Below, in pieces: positions 8,065 through 17,281 of a DNA stretch of 48,579 bases; within the stretch, counting starts at the first letter, position 1, and the number at the start of each line of letters is the position of its first letter. The notes beneath the pieces were generated by a model that was not told the DNA's origin, did no database searches, and was given only the letters and a program-made list of their open reading frames with translations. The stretch is from positions 1-48,579 of the forward strand of contig DKZA01000046.1 of assembly GCA_002492525.1 (NCBI GenBank), in the 5' to 3' direction. The translations under genes and the position numbers were made by a program. The stretch comes from Lachnospiraceae bacterium UBA7086 (GTDB taxonomy: Bacteria; Bacillota; Clostridia; Lachnospirales; Lachnospiraceae).

Positions 8065-8979
8065 TCAAAACGATTCTAATAGCGCATCGCTTGCCCCCAA
8101 TGTCCTTAATTGCTTTTTCCACATATTTTTGACCGTATCGTCTGCGGTAGGTGCGGTGACCTCATAAGGCTTATTAACGGCAGCAGCTTTTTCCTTTCCC
8201 AGGCTGTGATAGGGCATGATTTCAATACCTGCCAGATCTGGATATTGTTTTTCCATGTCGCAGATGCCACGAAAATGGTCTTCCGTGTCATTATATCCGG
8301 GAATGATAGGACAGCGGAGAATGATTGCCTGGCCGCAAGAATAAAGATACCGGAAATTTTCTAATATGATATGATTGTCAACTCCTGTAAATTGTCTGTG
8401 TAACTCTGGTGAGGTGACCTTATAATCAAAGAGAAATAAATCGGTATAGGGCAGAACACCATCTATCTTTTCACGGGTGGTAAAGCCGCTTGTTTCAATG
8501 CAGGTATGAATGTCTTCGGCCTTTGCATATTGTAGTAATTCTTTTAAGAAAATGTATTGGGAAAAAGGTTCTCCGCCGGATACGGTCAGACCGCCGCCGG
8601 CTGTCCTAAAATAGGGAATGTCTTTTTTCAGGATATCCATAACCTCTTTAATCTGATAAGTTTTCCCAATTAGTTTTAGCGCGTGAACAGGGCATACTTT
8701 GGCACATCTGCCGCAGGATTTACAGTTTTGATAATGAACCTTATGAGTGCGTGCGGATAATTTATGCACATCAGGACAAATCTTGGCACATTTTCCGCAG
8801 CGCACACATTTTTCACTGTAAAAAGCCAATTCAGGGAGGGGCCTTTGAGATTCGGGATTGTGGCACCATTTGCATGACAGCGGGCATCCTTTCAAAAAAA
8901 CAGTTGTACGGATGCCGGGGCCGTCATACATAGAGCAGCGTTCTATATCAAATATCATACCGGTTTTTAAATCATTCAT
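8065..8979 (-). CDS. Glycyl radical enzyme activating protein (radical SAM)
   Basis: This activase installs the glycyl radical on the partner enzyme encoded directly upstream, using S-adenosylmethionine and a [4Fe-4S] cluster. The 304-residue protein opens with the activase signature around SMYDGPGIRTTVFLKGC, and the radical-SAM cysteines are CxxxCxxC at 32, 36 and 39. Between them and the barrel sits a double ferredoxin insert with CxxCxxCxxxC at 58-68 and 86-96, typical of activases of non-PFL glycyl radical enzymes. The SAM-binding GGEP motif (SGGEPF) follows. It starts 28 bp after the stop of the GRE gene with an AGGAGGG site, so they form a two-gene operon. No clear terminator was seen downstream. 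Confidence 0.93.
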   Translation of the reverse strand: MNDLKTGMIFDIERCSMYDGPGIRTTVFLKGCPLSCKWCHNPESQRPLPELAFYSEKCVRCGKCAKICPDVHKLSARTHKVHYQNCKSCGRCAKVCPVHALKLIGKTYQIKEVMDILKKDIPYFRTAGGGLTVSGGEPFSQYIFLKELLQYAKAEDIHTCIETSGFTTREKIDGVLPYTDLFLFDYKVTSPELHRQFTGVDNHIILENFRYLYSCGQAIILRCPIIPGYNDTEDHFRGICDMEKQYPDLAGIEIMPYHSLGKEKAAAVNKPYEVTAPTADDTVKNMWKKQLRTLGASDALLESF

Positions 8980-9007
8980 CCCAAAGCCCTCCTATGGTAT
9001 CTTGATT

Positions 9008-11194
9008 TTAGTAAGTGTTTCGGCTTAAAAGTTCTTTTTGGTCATTTTTAGACAATTCTACAAAACGTGCACTGAATCCGCCGACGCGGACGATCAGGTT
9101 CTGATATTTTTCAGGTTCTTCCATGGCACGTTCCAAATCTCCCCGGTTCAATACGGTGATCATCGACTGGGCGCCGCCGTTTTTGAAATAGGTCGCTAAA
9201 AGTCCTTTTGTTTTGGGCAGCAGTCTGGTGAACATCTCTTTACTGAAGCGCATGTTTTGTACCGAACCGGCATGTAAGGACGGGGTCAGTTTCACCAGGG
9301 AGTTTAACATTGCCGTAATGCCGTTGGTATCCATGCCGCCGGTGGGGTTGTTTGCATTAGCCATGTAGCTGTAGCCGGGGCGTCCATCGGCGGAAGCGCC
9401 GGTGGTCATACCAAACGTGGTATTCATATGATTATTGATCACCACCATAAGATAAGAATGTAAATTTGCTTTTTGGGCGCTGTTGCGGATAATGTTGCTG
9501 ATATCCTCATGGAAACGGATTGCCATGGAATCTGCCGTGTCGTCATCATTTCCGTATTTGGGAGCTGCTAAGAGCAGTGTTTGTATTTCTTCGTAACCCG
9601 CAAAGTTATGTTTCAACGCCTCGGCCATAGTCTGCGGTGAAATCCGTTTTTCATCGTATACATATTTTTTGATGGCAGTCAGGCTGTCAGCGGTATTGGT
9701 ATTGCCGTACCCTTCAAGCGTTCCTTCCAGATAGCGCACGCCGCCGGCAAATACCGGTTTGCTGCGCTTCAGACAATCATCAAACAGGATGCTGAAAAAC
9801 AGATAGGGGGCATCGGCAGCGCATACATCATATTCCTGCCGTTCCTGCAAGGCAAGGAGTTCAATGATTTGCTGCATGTTAGACAGGTATACCTCATAAA
9901 AACTCTCAAAGTCAGGACATTCTTCTAAATAATTCTTTTCACCATCATAGATCATGGTATTGAGCCCTTGTAAAAAGTTGATCGCGCCGCTTGGCGTGCC
10001 AAAGCTTTTGTTGTAGATCACATATTCACCGCAGCCAAAAGGTACGTATTCCTGAGCAACTTCCATGGGAAGGCTAAAGGCGTTTGCAACTGCCGGAATG
10101 TTCACGTCATCATTATAAAGCATAGGGAAGGTAGTTCCTTCTCCAATAACTTCCAGTGCTTTCTGGTACAGAGCCTCATTCATGCCGCTATAGCATCGGA
10201 GCGTGAGCTGAGGAAGAATATCCTTAGTGCGGCGTGAAGTTTCCATGGCTGCAAGGGCAAAGCGGTCTGCATCTTCCAGGTTCTTCCGGTCTTTTCCACC
10301 CAGGATAATACGGCCGTCAAAAATATTATGGCGTTCAATAATGAGCTGCCACAAACTTGTTAAAAGAGATAAACCCATTGTTTCCGTCATGACTCCGGTA
10401 TCCAGATCATGGGTATAATAGCTTCCGAGATATTCATCCATGCGTCCATAGTTGTAGGTGCCGGAAAGCAGGTAGAATAAATAACTAAGCTGAGCGGCCT
10501 GCCAGAAAGATTTCGGGGTATGGTAAGCAATCTTATCCAGATTATCCGCCATGGCGGTCAGCTCCTGGTGCCGTTTTGTGTCCGTACAAAGTTTTATTTT
10601 ATCTAATATTTCTTCACGATAGCGAAGGCAGATTGTCTGCAGGGTCTGCATAACGGCTTTGACGGCATCATAGAAATCAGGATTTTGAGAACGGAGTTCA
10701 TCTGCTTCCTTGATGATTCCACAGATTCCTTTAGACAGCAGTTTGGAAGGATTCATCTGTGCGCCGCTCATTCGATAAAGGGGCCAGCCAATACCAGATT
10801 CCACTGTGAAATCTCCGTGACTCAGCAGTTTTTTTTGCTCCGGGGTGTATTGTGCATGTATCTTTTCATCGGTAGTCTTTCCTTTCCAGAACCGAATCAG
10901 GTAATCGATTGCAAGAAGTTCCTTCTCAGAAAGTGTGGAATCTTCCTTTAAGGCAAGTAAGGATGGAACATCGCAGTAGTATCCAACTGTGCCATAGGAA
11001 TTTTGTGCCCAAAATCCGATAGGAAGTTCTGTCTTACGGCCCACGAAAAGGTCTTCCGGACGTAGCGGAAGCATAAGGAAAGAAAATTGTACTTCCAGGC
11101 AGCGCGCCTCACGCAGATAAATATTATCGCTGTTTTCTTCATAGGTTTTGGTGAAGTGCATCATATGTTGGATTTTTTCTGAATTTGTGAACAT
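9008..11194 (-). CDS. Glycyl radical enzyme, PFL-like family, substrate unknown
   Basis: This is an anaerobic radical enzyme of the pyruvate formate-lyase superfamily. ATG 11194 (728 aa) is preferred over an in-frame TTG at 11203 because GGGAGG lies 9 nt before it. The glycyl radical loop near the C-terminus is RVGGFSARF, with the radical on Gly706. The active-site loop is PFGCGEYVI, with thiyl Cys388 and Glu390. A C-x-E spacing is seen in the dehydratase/decarboxylase/lyase branches (GCVE), whereas pyruvate formate-lyase has two adjacent cysteines, so PFL activity is unlikely. The middle Gly and the following Tyr do not match any assigned GRE I can recall. The operon partner is only the activase. 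No microcompartment, transporter or alcohol/aldehyde dehydrogenase flanks it. A divergent AraC/cupin regulator probably controls it. Confidence 0.9.
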   Translation of the reverse strand: MFTNSEKIQHMMHFTKTYEENSDNIYLREARCLEVQFSFLMLPLRPEDLFVGRKTELPIGFWAQNSYGTVGYYCDVPSLLALKEDSTLSEKELLAIDYLIRFWKGKTTDEKIHAQYTPEQKKLLSHGDFTVESGIGWPLYRMSGAQMNPSKLLSKGICGIIKEADELRSQNPDFYDAVKAVMQTLQTICLRYREEILDKIKLCTDTKRHQELTAMADNLDKIAYHTPKSFWQAAQLSYLFYLLSGTYNYGRMDEYLGSYYTHDLDTGVMTETMGLSLLTSLWQLIIERHNIFDGRIILGGKDRKNLEDADRFALAAMETSRRTKDILPQLTLRCYSGMNEALYQKALEVIGEGTTFPMLYNDDVNIPAVANAFSLPMEVAQEYVPFGCGEYVIYNKSFGTPSGAINFLQGLNTMIYDGEKNYLEECPDFESFYEVYLSNMQQIIELLALQERQEYDVCAADAPYLFFSILFDDCLKRSKPVFAGGVRYLEGTLEGYGNTNTADSLTAIKKYVYDEKRISPQTMAEALKHNFAGYEEIQTLLLAAPKYGNDDDTADSMAIRFHEDISNIIRNSAQKANLHSYLMVVINNHMNTTFGMTTGASADGRPGYSYMANANNPTGGMDTNGITAMLNSLVKLTPSLHAGSVQNMRFSKEMFTRLLPKTKGLLATYFKNGGAQSMITVLNRGDLERAMEEPEKYQNLIVRVGGFSARFVELSKNDQKELLSRNTY

Positions 11195-11358
11195 AAATAT
11201 CAACCTCCCTTTCCAAATCGAGCCTGCCCGATTTATACCGAACTGTTATGTTATCTTAAACATATATCATATATTGATGTATGTCTTATAGTAATGTGAT
11301 AATATATATGGTATATTGATATTATAGTAAATATTAGCGGAGCGAATGGAGGTTGGCT
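11195..11358. promoter_or_regulatory. Divergent control region between GRE and AraC regulator
   Basis: This AT-rich region separates two divergent genes. On the minus strand a TATAAA (11237-11232) can serve as -10 for the GRE operon, with a weak -35. The 9-mer TATATTGAT occurs twice as a direct repeat (11270-11278 and 11312-11320), 42 bp apart, about four helical turns. That fits a pair of sites for an AraC-type regulator binding on one face. The AT content makes a chance repeat possible. Confidence 0.4.
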
Positions 11359-12204
11359 ATGGGAGTCAGATTAGAGGCAGAAAATATATTTCACGGAGCG
11401 GGATTTCATATTGGGGAGACGGTCCTAAAGAATGGGATGATGACCTACCTGCATACGCATGATTTTTATGAATTGTTTCTGATAGAGGAAGGGGAGATCT
11501 ATCATTTTATCAATGGCAGGCAGGATGTGATGAGAAAAGGGGATATTTATTTTGTGAGGCCGGAAGATGAACACTGCTTCCAAAGAGGAAACTGCAAGAA
11601 GGCACAGTTTGTAAATATGGCTTTTTCCGGTAATATCTTTCAAAAGGCGGAAGCTGTCATGAATCTTTATTTTGATACGAAGCAGAATGGCAGCAGTGTG
11701 GAAATACACTTACCGCCCAGAATGGAATTGGCCATTCAGGCAAAGATGACATTTCTGGCGAGGGAAAAGACAAGCCTTACCTTGATGGTCAGGCAGGATC
11801 TGGTGGTTAGTATTTTATTGGATTGCCTTCTGCTTTTGTATAGTCAGCAGGCTTTTGAAGAGAGTGTTCCGGAATGGTTGGAACAAGCATGTCTGCGAAT
11901 GAGACAAAATCAGAATTATTTGGAGGGATTGGAGAAATTCATTGAGATAGCAGGAAAAAGCCAGGAGCATTTGACCCGCTGCATGAAAAAGTATTATCAT
12001 GTAACGCCGACAGAATATATCAATCAGATCCGGCTGGAACAGACCACAATCCTTCTGGAAACAACGGATGATTCTATTCTGGATATCATGTTGGAATGTG
12101 GATTTAATAATGTATCCCATTTTAATCAGTTGTTTAAGAAGAATTATGGACTTACGCCAAGCCGGTATCGTGCTCTGAATCATTCGGTGATCAATCCGGC
12201 ATAG
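11359..12204 (+). CDS. AraC-family transcriptional regulator with cupin sensor domain
   Basis: The 281-residue regulator has an N-terminal cupin/AraC-binding barrel (about 10-145; histidines in THDFYELFLIEEGE and the PEDEHCF turn) and two C-terminal HTH motifs (about 180-278: SQEHLTRCMKKYYHVTPTEYI and ILDIMLECGFNNVSHFNQLFKKNYGLTPSRYR). ATG 11359 has GGAGG 6 nt upstream, and an in-frame TTG at 11353 is less likely. It is divergent from the glycyl radical enzyme operon and most likely senses that pathway's substrate, although the two-component genes for the sugar locus lie tail-to-tail on the other side. Its end overlaps the convergent response regulator by 14 bp. Confidence 0.88.
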   Translation: MGVRLEAENIFHGAGFHIGETVLKNGMMTYLHTHDFYELFLIEEGEIYHFINGRQDVMRKGDIYFVRPEDEHCFQRGNCKKAQFVNMAFSGNIFQKAEAVMNLYFDTKQNGSSVEIHLPPRMELAIQAKMTFLAREKTSLTLMVRQDLVVSILLDCLLLLYSQQAFEESVPEWLEQACLRMRQNQNYLEGLEKFIEIAGKSQEHLTRCMKKYYHVTPTEYINQIRLEQTTILLETTDDSILDIMLECGFNNVSHFNQLFKKNYGLTPSRYRALNHSVINPA

Positions 12205-13714
12205 CGTCTTTAATACACTTGTTCCGGTATTCTTTGGCGCTGCATCCGCAAAGCTTATTAAAGTAGGTGGCAAAATATTTGTATTCTTTGTAGCCTACTT
12301 TTTCTGCGATTTCATAATATTTCATATTCGTGGCGGCAATCAGCTCTTTCGCCTTATCAATACGGACACGGTGAATATATTCTTTAAATGAGTAACCGGT
12401 CTCGGCTTTAAAAACACGGCTGAGATAACCGTCAGAAAGGGAGATAGCCTGCGCTACATCATGGAGCATAATGTCTTCGTCATAGTGCAGATTAATGTAG
12501 GACAGAGCATCTACAATCCGGGGCATCTGTGCCTTGAAAGGAAGGTTCGGTATGATCAGGCTTTCCAGGTATTGCATGATTTCATCAGGGGTTTCCAGCT
12601 CGTACAGATAGGAGATGGCCGAATCTGTGTCAATATCTTCCGAGCGAATGGAAGAAATGAGCAGAATCAGTCGCCTGACGGAATCAAGGAATACGCTCTT
12701 TGAGACAGGAGCATTTCTGCAGAAATCATAATATTGCCCAAGGGCGTCTTCGATGGCTTTGTTATTGCCGGATAGAAGAGCGGAAATGATTTCCTTTTCC
12801 TGTCCGGGGAATTTGTCATCTTCTGTTTTTCGCAGTGTATATGCGGGCGTGATAATGGTATAATCCTGTTCTGTATTCCAGAAGCAATAATCAAGACAGT
12901 TGTTGATGGTTGTGTAAGCGATCGGAAATTCTCCAATTGTCTCGAGGCCGTTGATGAGCACAAGCTGGTTGGAAGAGAAATACGGCTTGATTTCCGGAAG
13001 AAGCTGATCTATGGTGTATTCGGAAATGCCGTCTTTGTCAGTATTTAACAGCATGACGAGTTTAGAGTCTTCCATAAAAAGGGCAAAGGGACGGTATTTG
13101 GCGAAGGCGACCTTAAAAGCATTGATAGACTGCCAGTCATCGCTGGAGGGGCATTTGACTGCCAAAATCGCATAATAGGGGCCGGTCAGGTCGAATTGCT
13201 CTTTTTGGATTTTGGCCTGAAAATCCGAAAGGGACATCTGATTTGTGAGATAACGGATTACCATGGTAGATTTGATAAGCTGTTGATTCTCATTATAAAT
13301 AGTATGCAGGTGCGTATAATCGTTTAGCGCCTGGCGGCTAAGCTCAATTTCTTTACATACAGCCAGAACATTATCTAAAATATCAGAGCAGCTGGCGTTT
13401 TTTAATACAAAGCGGCTGACCTTTGTTTCAATAGCGGAAGTCAGGTTTTCGGTACTACCGTACGCAGACAAAATGATAATTTTGGTCTGCGGCAGCAGGA
13501 CATGGACTTGCTTCGCAAGTTCGAGTCCGGTCAGCACAGGCATCTGGATATCGGCCAGAATGATATCCGGCTCCAGTTGGAGTGCCAGCTGCAGAGCTTC
13601 CCGTCCATTGGATGCTTCGCCAACTACTTCAATATTATGTTCCTGCCATGCGATAGCAGTACGGATTCCTTTTCGGATGAAGGGTTCATCATCGGCAATT
13701 AATAGTTTTATCAT
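12191..13714 (-). CDS. YesN-type response regulator with AraC HTH output
   Basis: This is a DNA-binding response regulator of 507 residues. The receiver domain (1-120) has the acidic pocket ADDEP, phosphorylation site Asp55 (IILADIQMP) and conserved Lys near 105. A long central helical/GGDEF-like linker region (about 130-390) follows, then tandem AraC HTH motifs (about 405-500: LSDGYLSRVFKAETGYSFKEYI and YYEIAEKVGYKEYKYFATYF). The ATG at 13714 lies 5 nt after the stop of the sensor kinase, giving a coupled pair. An upstream TTG at 13726 would overlap it. It likely activates the divergently placed sugar ABC/mannosidase operon, which has a good -10 but poor -35. Confidence 0.9.
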   Translation of the reverse strand: MIKLLIADDEPFIRKGIRTAIAWQEHNIEVVGEASNGREALQLALQLEPDIILADIQMPVLTGLELAKQVHVLLPQTKIIILSAYGSTENLTSAIETKVSRFVLKNASCSDILDNVLAVCKEIELSRQALNDYTHLHTIYNENQQLIKSTMVIRYLTNQMSLSDFQAKIQKEQFDLTGPYYAILAVKCPSSDDWQSINAFKVAFAKYRPFALFMEDSKLVMLLNTDKDGISEYTIDQLLPEIKPYFSSNQLVLINGLETIGEFPIAYTTINNCLDYCFWNTEQDYTIITPAYTLRKTEDDKFPGQEKEIISALLSGNNKAIEDALGQYYDFCRNAPVSKSVFLDSVRRLILLISSIRSEDIDTDSAISYLYELETPDEIMQYLESLIIPNLPFKAQMPRIVDALSYINLHYDEDIMLHDVAQAISLSDGYLSRVFKAETGYSFKEYIHRVRIDKAKELIAATNMKYYEIAEKVGYKEYKYFATYFNKLCGCSAKEYRNKCIKDAMPD

Positions 13715-13719
13715 AAGGG

Positions 13720-15417
13720 TCACCAAAAGATGGGCTGTTGGATTTCAAAAATATTATAAGTGCCCTCAATCATATATTTCAGCCCATATTCATCTCCATA
13801 TTTTAGTTTTAATCTCCGGTCGATATTCTTGAGGGCAAAACCTTTCTGTTCTGTTTTGGGGGAGTCTAACAAGGCAGGTATCAACTGCAGGTCTAAAGGC
13901 GTGCCGGTATTCATAACACGGTAGATCAGACACTGATCTTGCCGGTATATCTTGACGATGATTGTCTCCTTCGGACAGTCCTTTAAACCATGGACCAGGG
14001 CATTTTCCACAAGTGGTTGTAATAGGAAACGAAGAACATTTTCTTTTTGAAATTCTTCTTTGTAATGCAGTTCAAAGTTTACACTGTCTCCATATCGGAT
14101 TTGTTGTATGGCTACATAATGATTCAAGTGTTCCAGTTCTTCGGCAAGTGTACCCGTGTTGTTCCCATTTGGCGTAAAGGTCAGTCTTAAGAGCGAAGAC
14201 ATATTAGATACGATATGTCCGATGCCTTCCGTATCTCCTGTCTTGGACATCCAGTAGATAGTATCCATCGTATTGTACAGGAAATGAGGATTGATCTGCG
14301 ACTGTAATGCCAGTAACTGTGATTGCTTTAACTCGATTTCCTGCATATAAACCTGTCGATAAAGATATTCTAACCGTTCGCTCATTTTATTAAACTGCGT
14401 TGCCAGCATAGCGATTTCATCGTGTCCGCGGACATCTGCCCTCACAGAGAAATTTTCATTGGAAATGGAATCCATTTTATGACTCAATTCCTGAATCGGG
14501 CGTACAATCCGATTGGAAAAAATCAAGGCCAGCAATGCAAAGAAAAATGCGGTGAGCAAGGCTGTCACGGTCAGAATGTTGGTAAGCGTATTTTTGGTGG
14601 AATTCAGCATGCCTGAGACATGAATACTTCCAATGAGGTAAGGTGTATTTTCAATCTTGTATGCAGAAATAAAACATTGATTATCCAAAACCGTGTTCTG
14701 GCGGCTTTCAGCCAGTTGTTGTAATGCTGCAAAATTATATTGACATAAAACGGTATCGTAATTTTGATTGCTGTTGGTTGACAGTAACATGTTGTCTGTA
14801 GAATCCATGATAAAATAGTAGGAATTTTTATCCAACATGGAGTTCTGTATTTTGTTACGCAGTTCCAGACTGCTGATAGATACACGGATATATCCAAGCG
14901 GAACCTGTAAGTTTGTCTTTTGTTTCATCAGACGTGTGATAAAAAACTGAGGTGCTGATTTATTTGTTGTATATTCCCAATAGCATTTTCCGTCTAGGCG
15001 TGTGGCTTCTTCTATCTGCTGTTCAGTGATGCGGCCGCTTGTCAGATAATTGGAATGGGTGTCTATTTGATTCCCATCTTTTTTTTGTATTACAACGCCG
15101 CGGTTGCCGCCAAAGACATAGGGGGAGGAATTCAATATGGTAGCTGCCTGTGTTGTAATATCGGCAAAATTCTCATGATCGGACGGCGTGATCAGATATT
15201 TATACAGATTGTTCTCCAATAGTGGGTACATGGTCAGGTCGAGAGATTCGGAAAAATAGTTTTCGGCAATGGAGGCAATACTTTTAATATCATTACTATA
15301 AATATTTGTCAGATTTTCATCGGCTTTCCTGTTGAAAATAATCGTGGCTACAGAATAGATGATGATCACCGGGAGTGTCACAAAACACACAAATAAAAAC
15401 AGTAATTGCTTTCGCAT
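13720..15417 (-). CDS. YesM-type sensor histidine kinase
   Basis: This is a membrane histidine kinase of 565 residues. TM1 is about 5-27 and TM2 about 278-301, enclosing an extracellular dCache-like sensor of about 250 residues. Next come HAMP (about 300-355, beginning NRIVRPIQEL) and the His_kinase domain with QINPHFLYN, in which His378 is the phosphoacceptor. The HATPase domain has LLQPLVENALVHG as N-box, and the later G-boxes are reduced (KGFALKNIDRRL). The start has AAAGGAGG 8 nt upstream. It forms an operon with the response regulator and is divergent from the transporter operon. Extracellular oligosaccharide sensing, perhaps through the binding protein, is inferred from other YesMN systems. 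Confidence 0.92.
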   Translation of the reverse strand: MRKQLLFLFVCFVTLPVIIIYSVATIIFNRKADENLTNIYSNDIKSIASIAENYFSESLDLTMYPLLENNLYKYLITPSDHENFADITTQAATILNSSPYVFGGNRGVVIQKKDGNQIDTHSNYLTSGRITEQQIEEATRLDGKCYWEYTTNKSAPQFFITRLMKQKTNLQVPLGYIRVSISSLELRNKIQNSMLDKNSYYFIMDSTDNMLLSTNSNQNYDTVLCQYNFAALQQLAESRQNTVLDNQCFISAYKIENTPYLIGSIHVSGMLNSTKNTLTNILTVTALLTAFFFALLALIFSNRIVRPIQELSHKMDSISNENFSVRADVRGHDEIAMLATQFNKMSERLEYLYRQVYMQEIELKQSQLLALQSQINPHFLYNTMDTIYWMSKTGDTEGIGHIVSNMSSLLRLTFTPNGNNTGTLAEELEHLNHYVAIQQIRYGDSVNFELHYKEEFQKENVLRFLLQPLVENALVHGLKDCPKETIIVKIYRQDQCLIYRVMNTGTPLDLQLIPALLDSPKTEQKGFALKNIDRRLKLKYGDEYGLKYMIEGTYNIFEIQQPIFW

Positions 15418-15758
15418 ATGGTCTGCCTCCTTTCTTAATGAAATTTCAAATGTAAATATTAGTTTATGAAGAAACGATAAATTTGAAACATATTGAATGA
15501 ATTATACAACAAAAACTGTCAGAAAAGTAAGCTGTGTTCATATAAATTTGAGAAAAATCAGCAGATTAAGGATAACAGGTAAAAAACAGAGGATATTTAT
15601 CAAAAAAAAGGATGTTTAAAAAGAATTAAAATACGGATATCCCTTAAATATATTGTTTCAGGATAAAAGAGGACATGAAATCAGGTTTTTTTTAAAAATG
15701 AGAAAATTTATAATAAGGCTATCAACAAAAAACAAACACACATAGAGGAGGAGCAAAC
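15418..15758. promoter_or_regulatory. Divergent 341-bp promoter region, kinase/sugar transporter
   Basis: No gene is visible here. The region is very AT-rich with runs of A and T. On the plus strand TATAAT at 15709-15714 is a good -10, with only T-rich sequence where the -35 should be (15686-15691), as expected of an activator-dependent promoter. The transcript would start about 38 nt before ATG 15759. AGGAGGAG precedes that start. I could not find a convincing operator repeat by eye. Confidence 0.45.
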
Positions 15759-17156
15759 ATGAAAAAGAAATTAGCAGCGGTATTGATGTCATCTGTACTT
15801 GCGCTGTCTCTCACAGCGTGCGGCGGTGGAGAAACAACCAGTACAGACAGTAACGGAGAACAGCAGACACAAGAGGTACAACAGCAACAGCCTGCAGAGC
15901 AGCCAACAGAAGAAAAGGCGGGAAATGAGCAGGTGGAAATCACCATTACCCACTTCAATATTGAAGAGCAGCGGGAGCAGACAGCGGATTATGACGGATT
16001 CTATACGATGTTAGAAGCATGGCAGGAAGCGCATCCAGATGTAAAGATCACGCAGTCTGTTTTGGCAACGGCGGATTATGAGACGAAAATTCAGGCACAG
16101 GCAGCTGTTGGGGATATGCCGGATTTGTTCTGTGTAAAAGGGTCCTGGTTTAAGAATTTTGTATCCAGCGATCTGCTTGCACCGATGTCAGGGGCGATAG
16201 AGGCTTATGAACATAAAGATGCATTTCGGGAAGGCGTTTTTGATGCTGCAACCGTGGGCAATGAAATATATGGGATACCGATTCAGTTTTCCGTATCTTC
16301 CCTGGTTTACTACAATGCACCTATGTGGGAGGAGATTGGTTACTCCGAGTTCCCTGCTACCTGGGATGAGATTTACGATGCGATAGATAAATTTAACGAA
16401 AAGGGAATTACCCCGTTTTCCTTAGGAAATCTTGACAAGTGGCCGGCAGAATCCTGTATTCTTTCTGCCTTGGGGGATCGCTATACGGGCAATGAGTGGA
16501 CCAACAATATTATTGCAAACAACGGACAGTCTTCTTTCACAGATCCGGAATTTGTAAGTGCGCTGGAACATCTTCAGAATATGGCCCAGAGAGGCGCATT
16601 TAATGCAGACTTTAATACGTCGCCCACCGGTCCGGCAGCAGAGCTTTATAATCAGGGGCAGGCGGCAGCAACCATCAACGGATTCTGGAACTTGGCAAAC
16701 ATCAATGCAAATGCCACCGATGAAGTGAAAGCAAATACAAAGATTGCAATTCTTCCGACGGTAGAAGGCGGTAAAGGAGCGGCTGGCAGCACATCTGGCG
16801 GATGCGGATGGTATATGGGAATGGCGCCTCAGGAAGATCCCGAAAAAGCAGCTCTTGTAGAGGATTTGTTAATGCACCTTGGCGGTTATGAGTACTCGGT
16901 ATTCCTGACTGAGAAATATGGACTTGTAGCACCGAGCGTTGTGGAAGGCGTTGATGTATCCACGTTCCCGCCGGCTACACAGGAATATATCAAGTTAATG
17001 CAGAACGTTCAGCTGACACCGATTTATGATATTCTGATGGATGCATCTGTCATTGAAGTAATGAATTCCGATGTACAGGAATTGATGAACGGGTCAAAGG
17101 ATGCGCAGACGGTAGCGGAGGAGATTCAGGCAGAATTGGATAATGTAGGTAAGTAA
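15759..17156 (+). CDS. Sugar ABC transporter substrate-binding lipoprotein (family 1)
   Basis: This extracellular solute-binding protein captures oligosaccharides for the two permeases downstream. The 465-residue protein begins with a lipoprotein signal MKKKLAAVLMSS...LSLTAC with lipidated Cys21. A Gln/Thr/Glu-rich flexible tether (about 25-60) precedes the two-lobed binding fold, which is like other family 1 (MalE/UgpB-type) proteins. The first lobe shows PDLFCVKGSWF, and a Trp/Tyr-rich pocket appears around INGFWNLANI and GGCGWYMGMAP. No ATPase gene is present in the operon, so a shared MsmK-type ATPase encoded elsewhere is likely. A stem-loop after the gene may raise its level relative to the permeases. 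The alpha-mannosidases downstream suggest manno-oligosaccharides as ligands. Confidence 0.93.
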   Translation: MKKKLAAVLMSSVLALSLTACGGGETTSTDSNGEQQTQEVQQQQPAEQPTEEKAGNEQVEITITHFNIEEQREQTADYDGFYTMLEAWQEAHPDVKITQSVLATADYETKIQAQAAVGDMPDLFCVKGSWFKNFVSSDLLAPMSGAIEAYEHKDAFREGVFDAATVGNEIYGIPIQFSVSSLVYYNAPMWEEIGYSEFPATWDEIYDAIDKFNEKGITPFSLGNLDKWPAESCILSALGDRYTGNEWTNNIIANNGQSSFTDPEFVSALEHLQNMAQRGAFNADFNTSPTGPAAELYNQGQAAATINGFWNLANINANATDEVKANTKIAILPTVEGGKGAAGSTSGGCGWYMGMAPQEDPEKAALVEDLLMHLGGYEYSVFLTEKYGLVAPSVVEGVDVSTFPPATQEYIKLMQNVQLTPIYDILMDASVIEVMNSDVQELMNGSKDAQTVAEEIQAELDNVGK

Positions 17157-17182
17157 AAAGCAGTAAATGAGAAGCAGTAAGT

Positions 17183-17235
17183 AAGGGCGTCTCAATAAGC
17201 CTTTGGTGAAGCATATGGCTTTTGGGGCGCCCTTT
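17183..17235 (+). other. Intercistronic stem-loop after the binding-protein gene
   Basis: AAGGGCG...AATAAGCC (17183-17201) pairs with GGCTTTT..CGCCCTTT (17217-17235) with a bulge and mismatch, loop about 15 nt. There is no proper T run after it. Such stems between binding-protein and permease genes usually stabilise the upstream message or partially attenuate transcription, giving excess binding protein. Confidence 0.65.
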
Positions 17236-17281
17236 GTGAACTTTATGGAATTTGCAAGGCTGCATTATGGAGGATAGTGTA

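Noticed and set aside
9008..11194. Pyruvate formate-lyase identity for the glycyl radical enzyme
   Set aside because: The active-site loop has a single Cys with a C-x-E pattern rather than the two adjacent cysteines of pyruvate formate-lyase.
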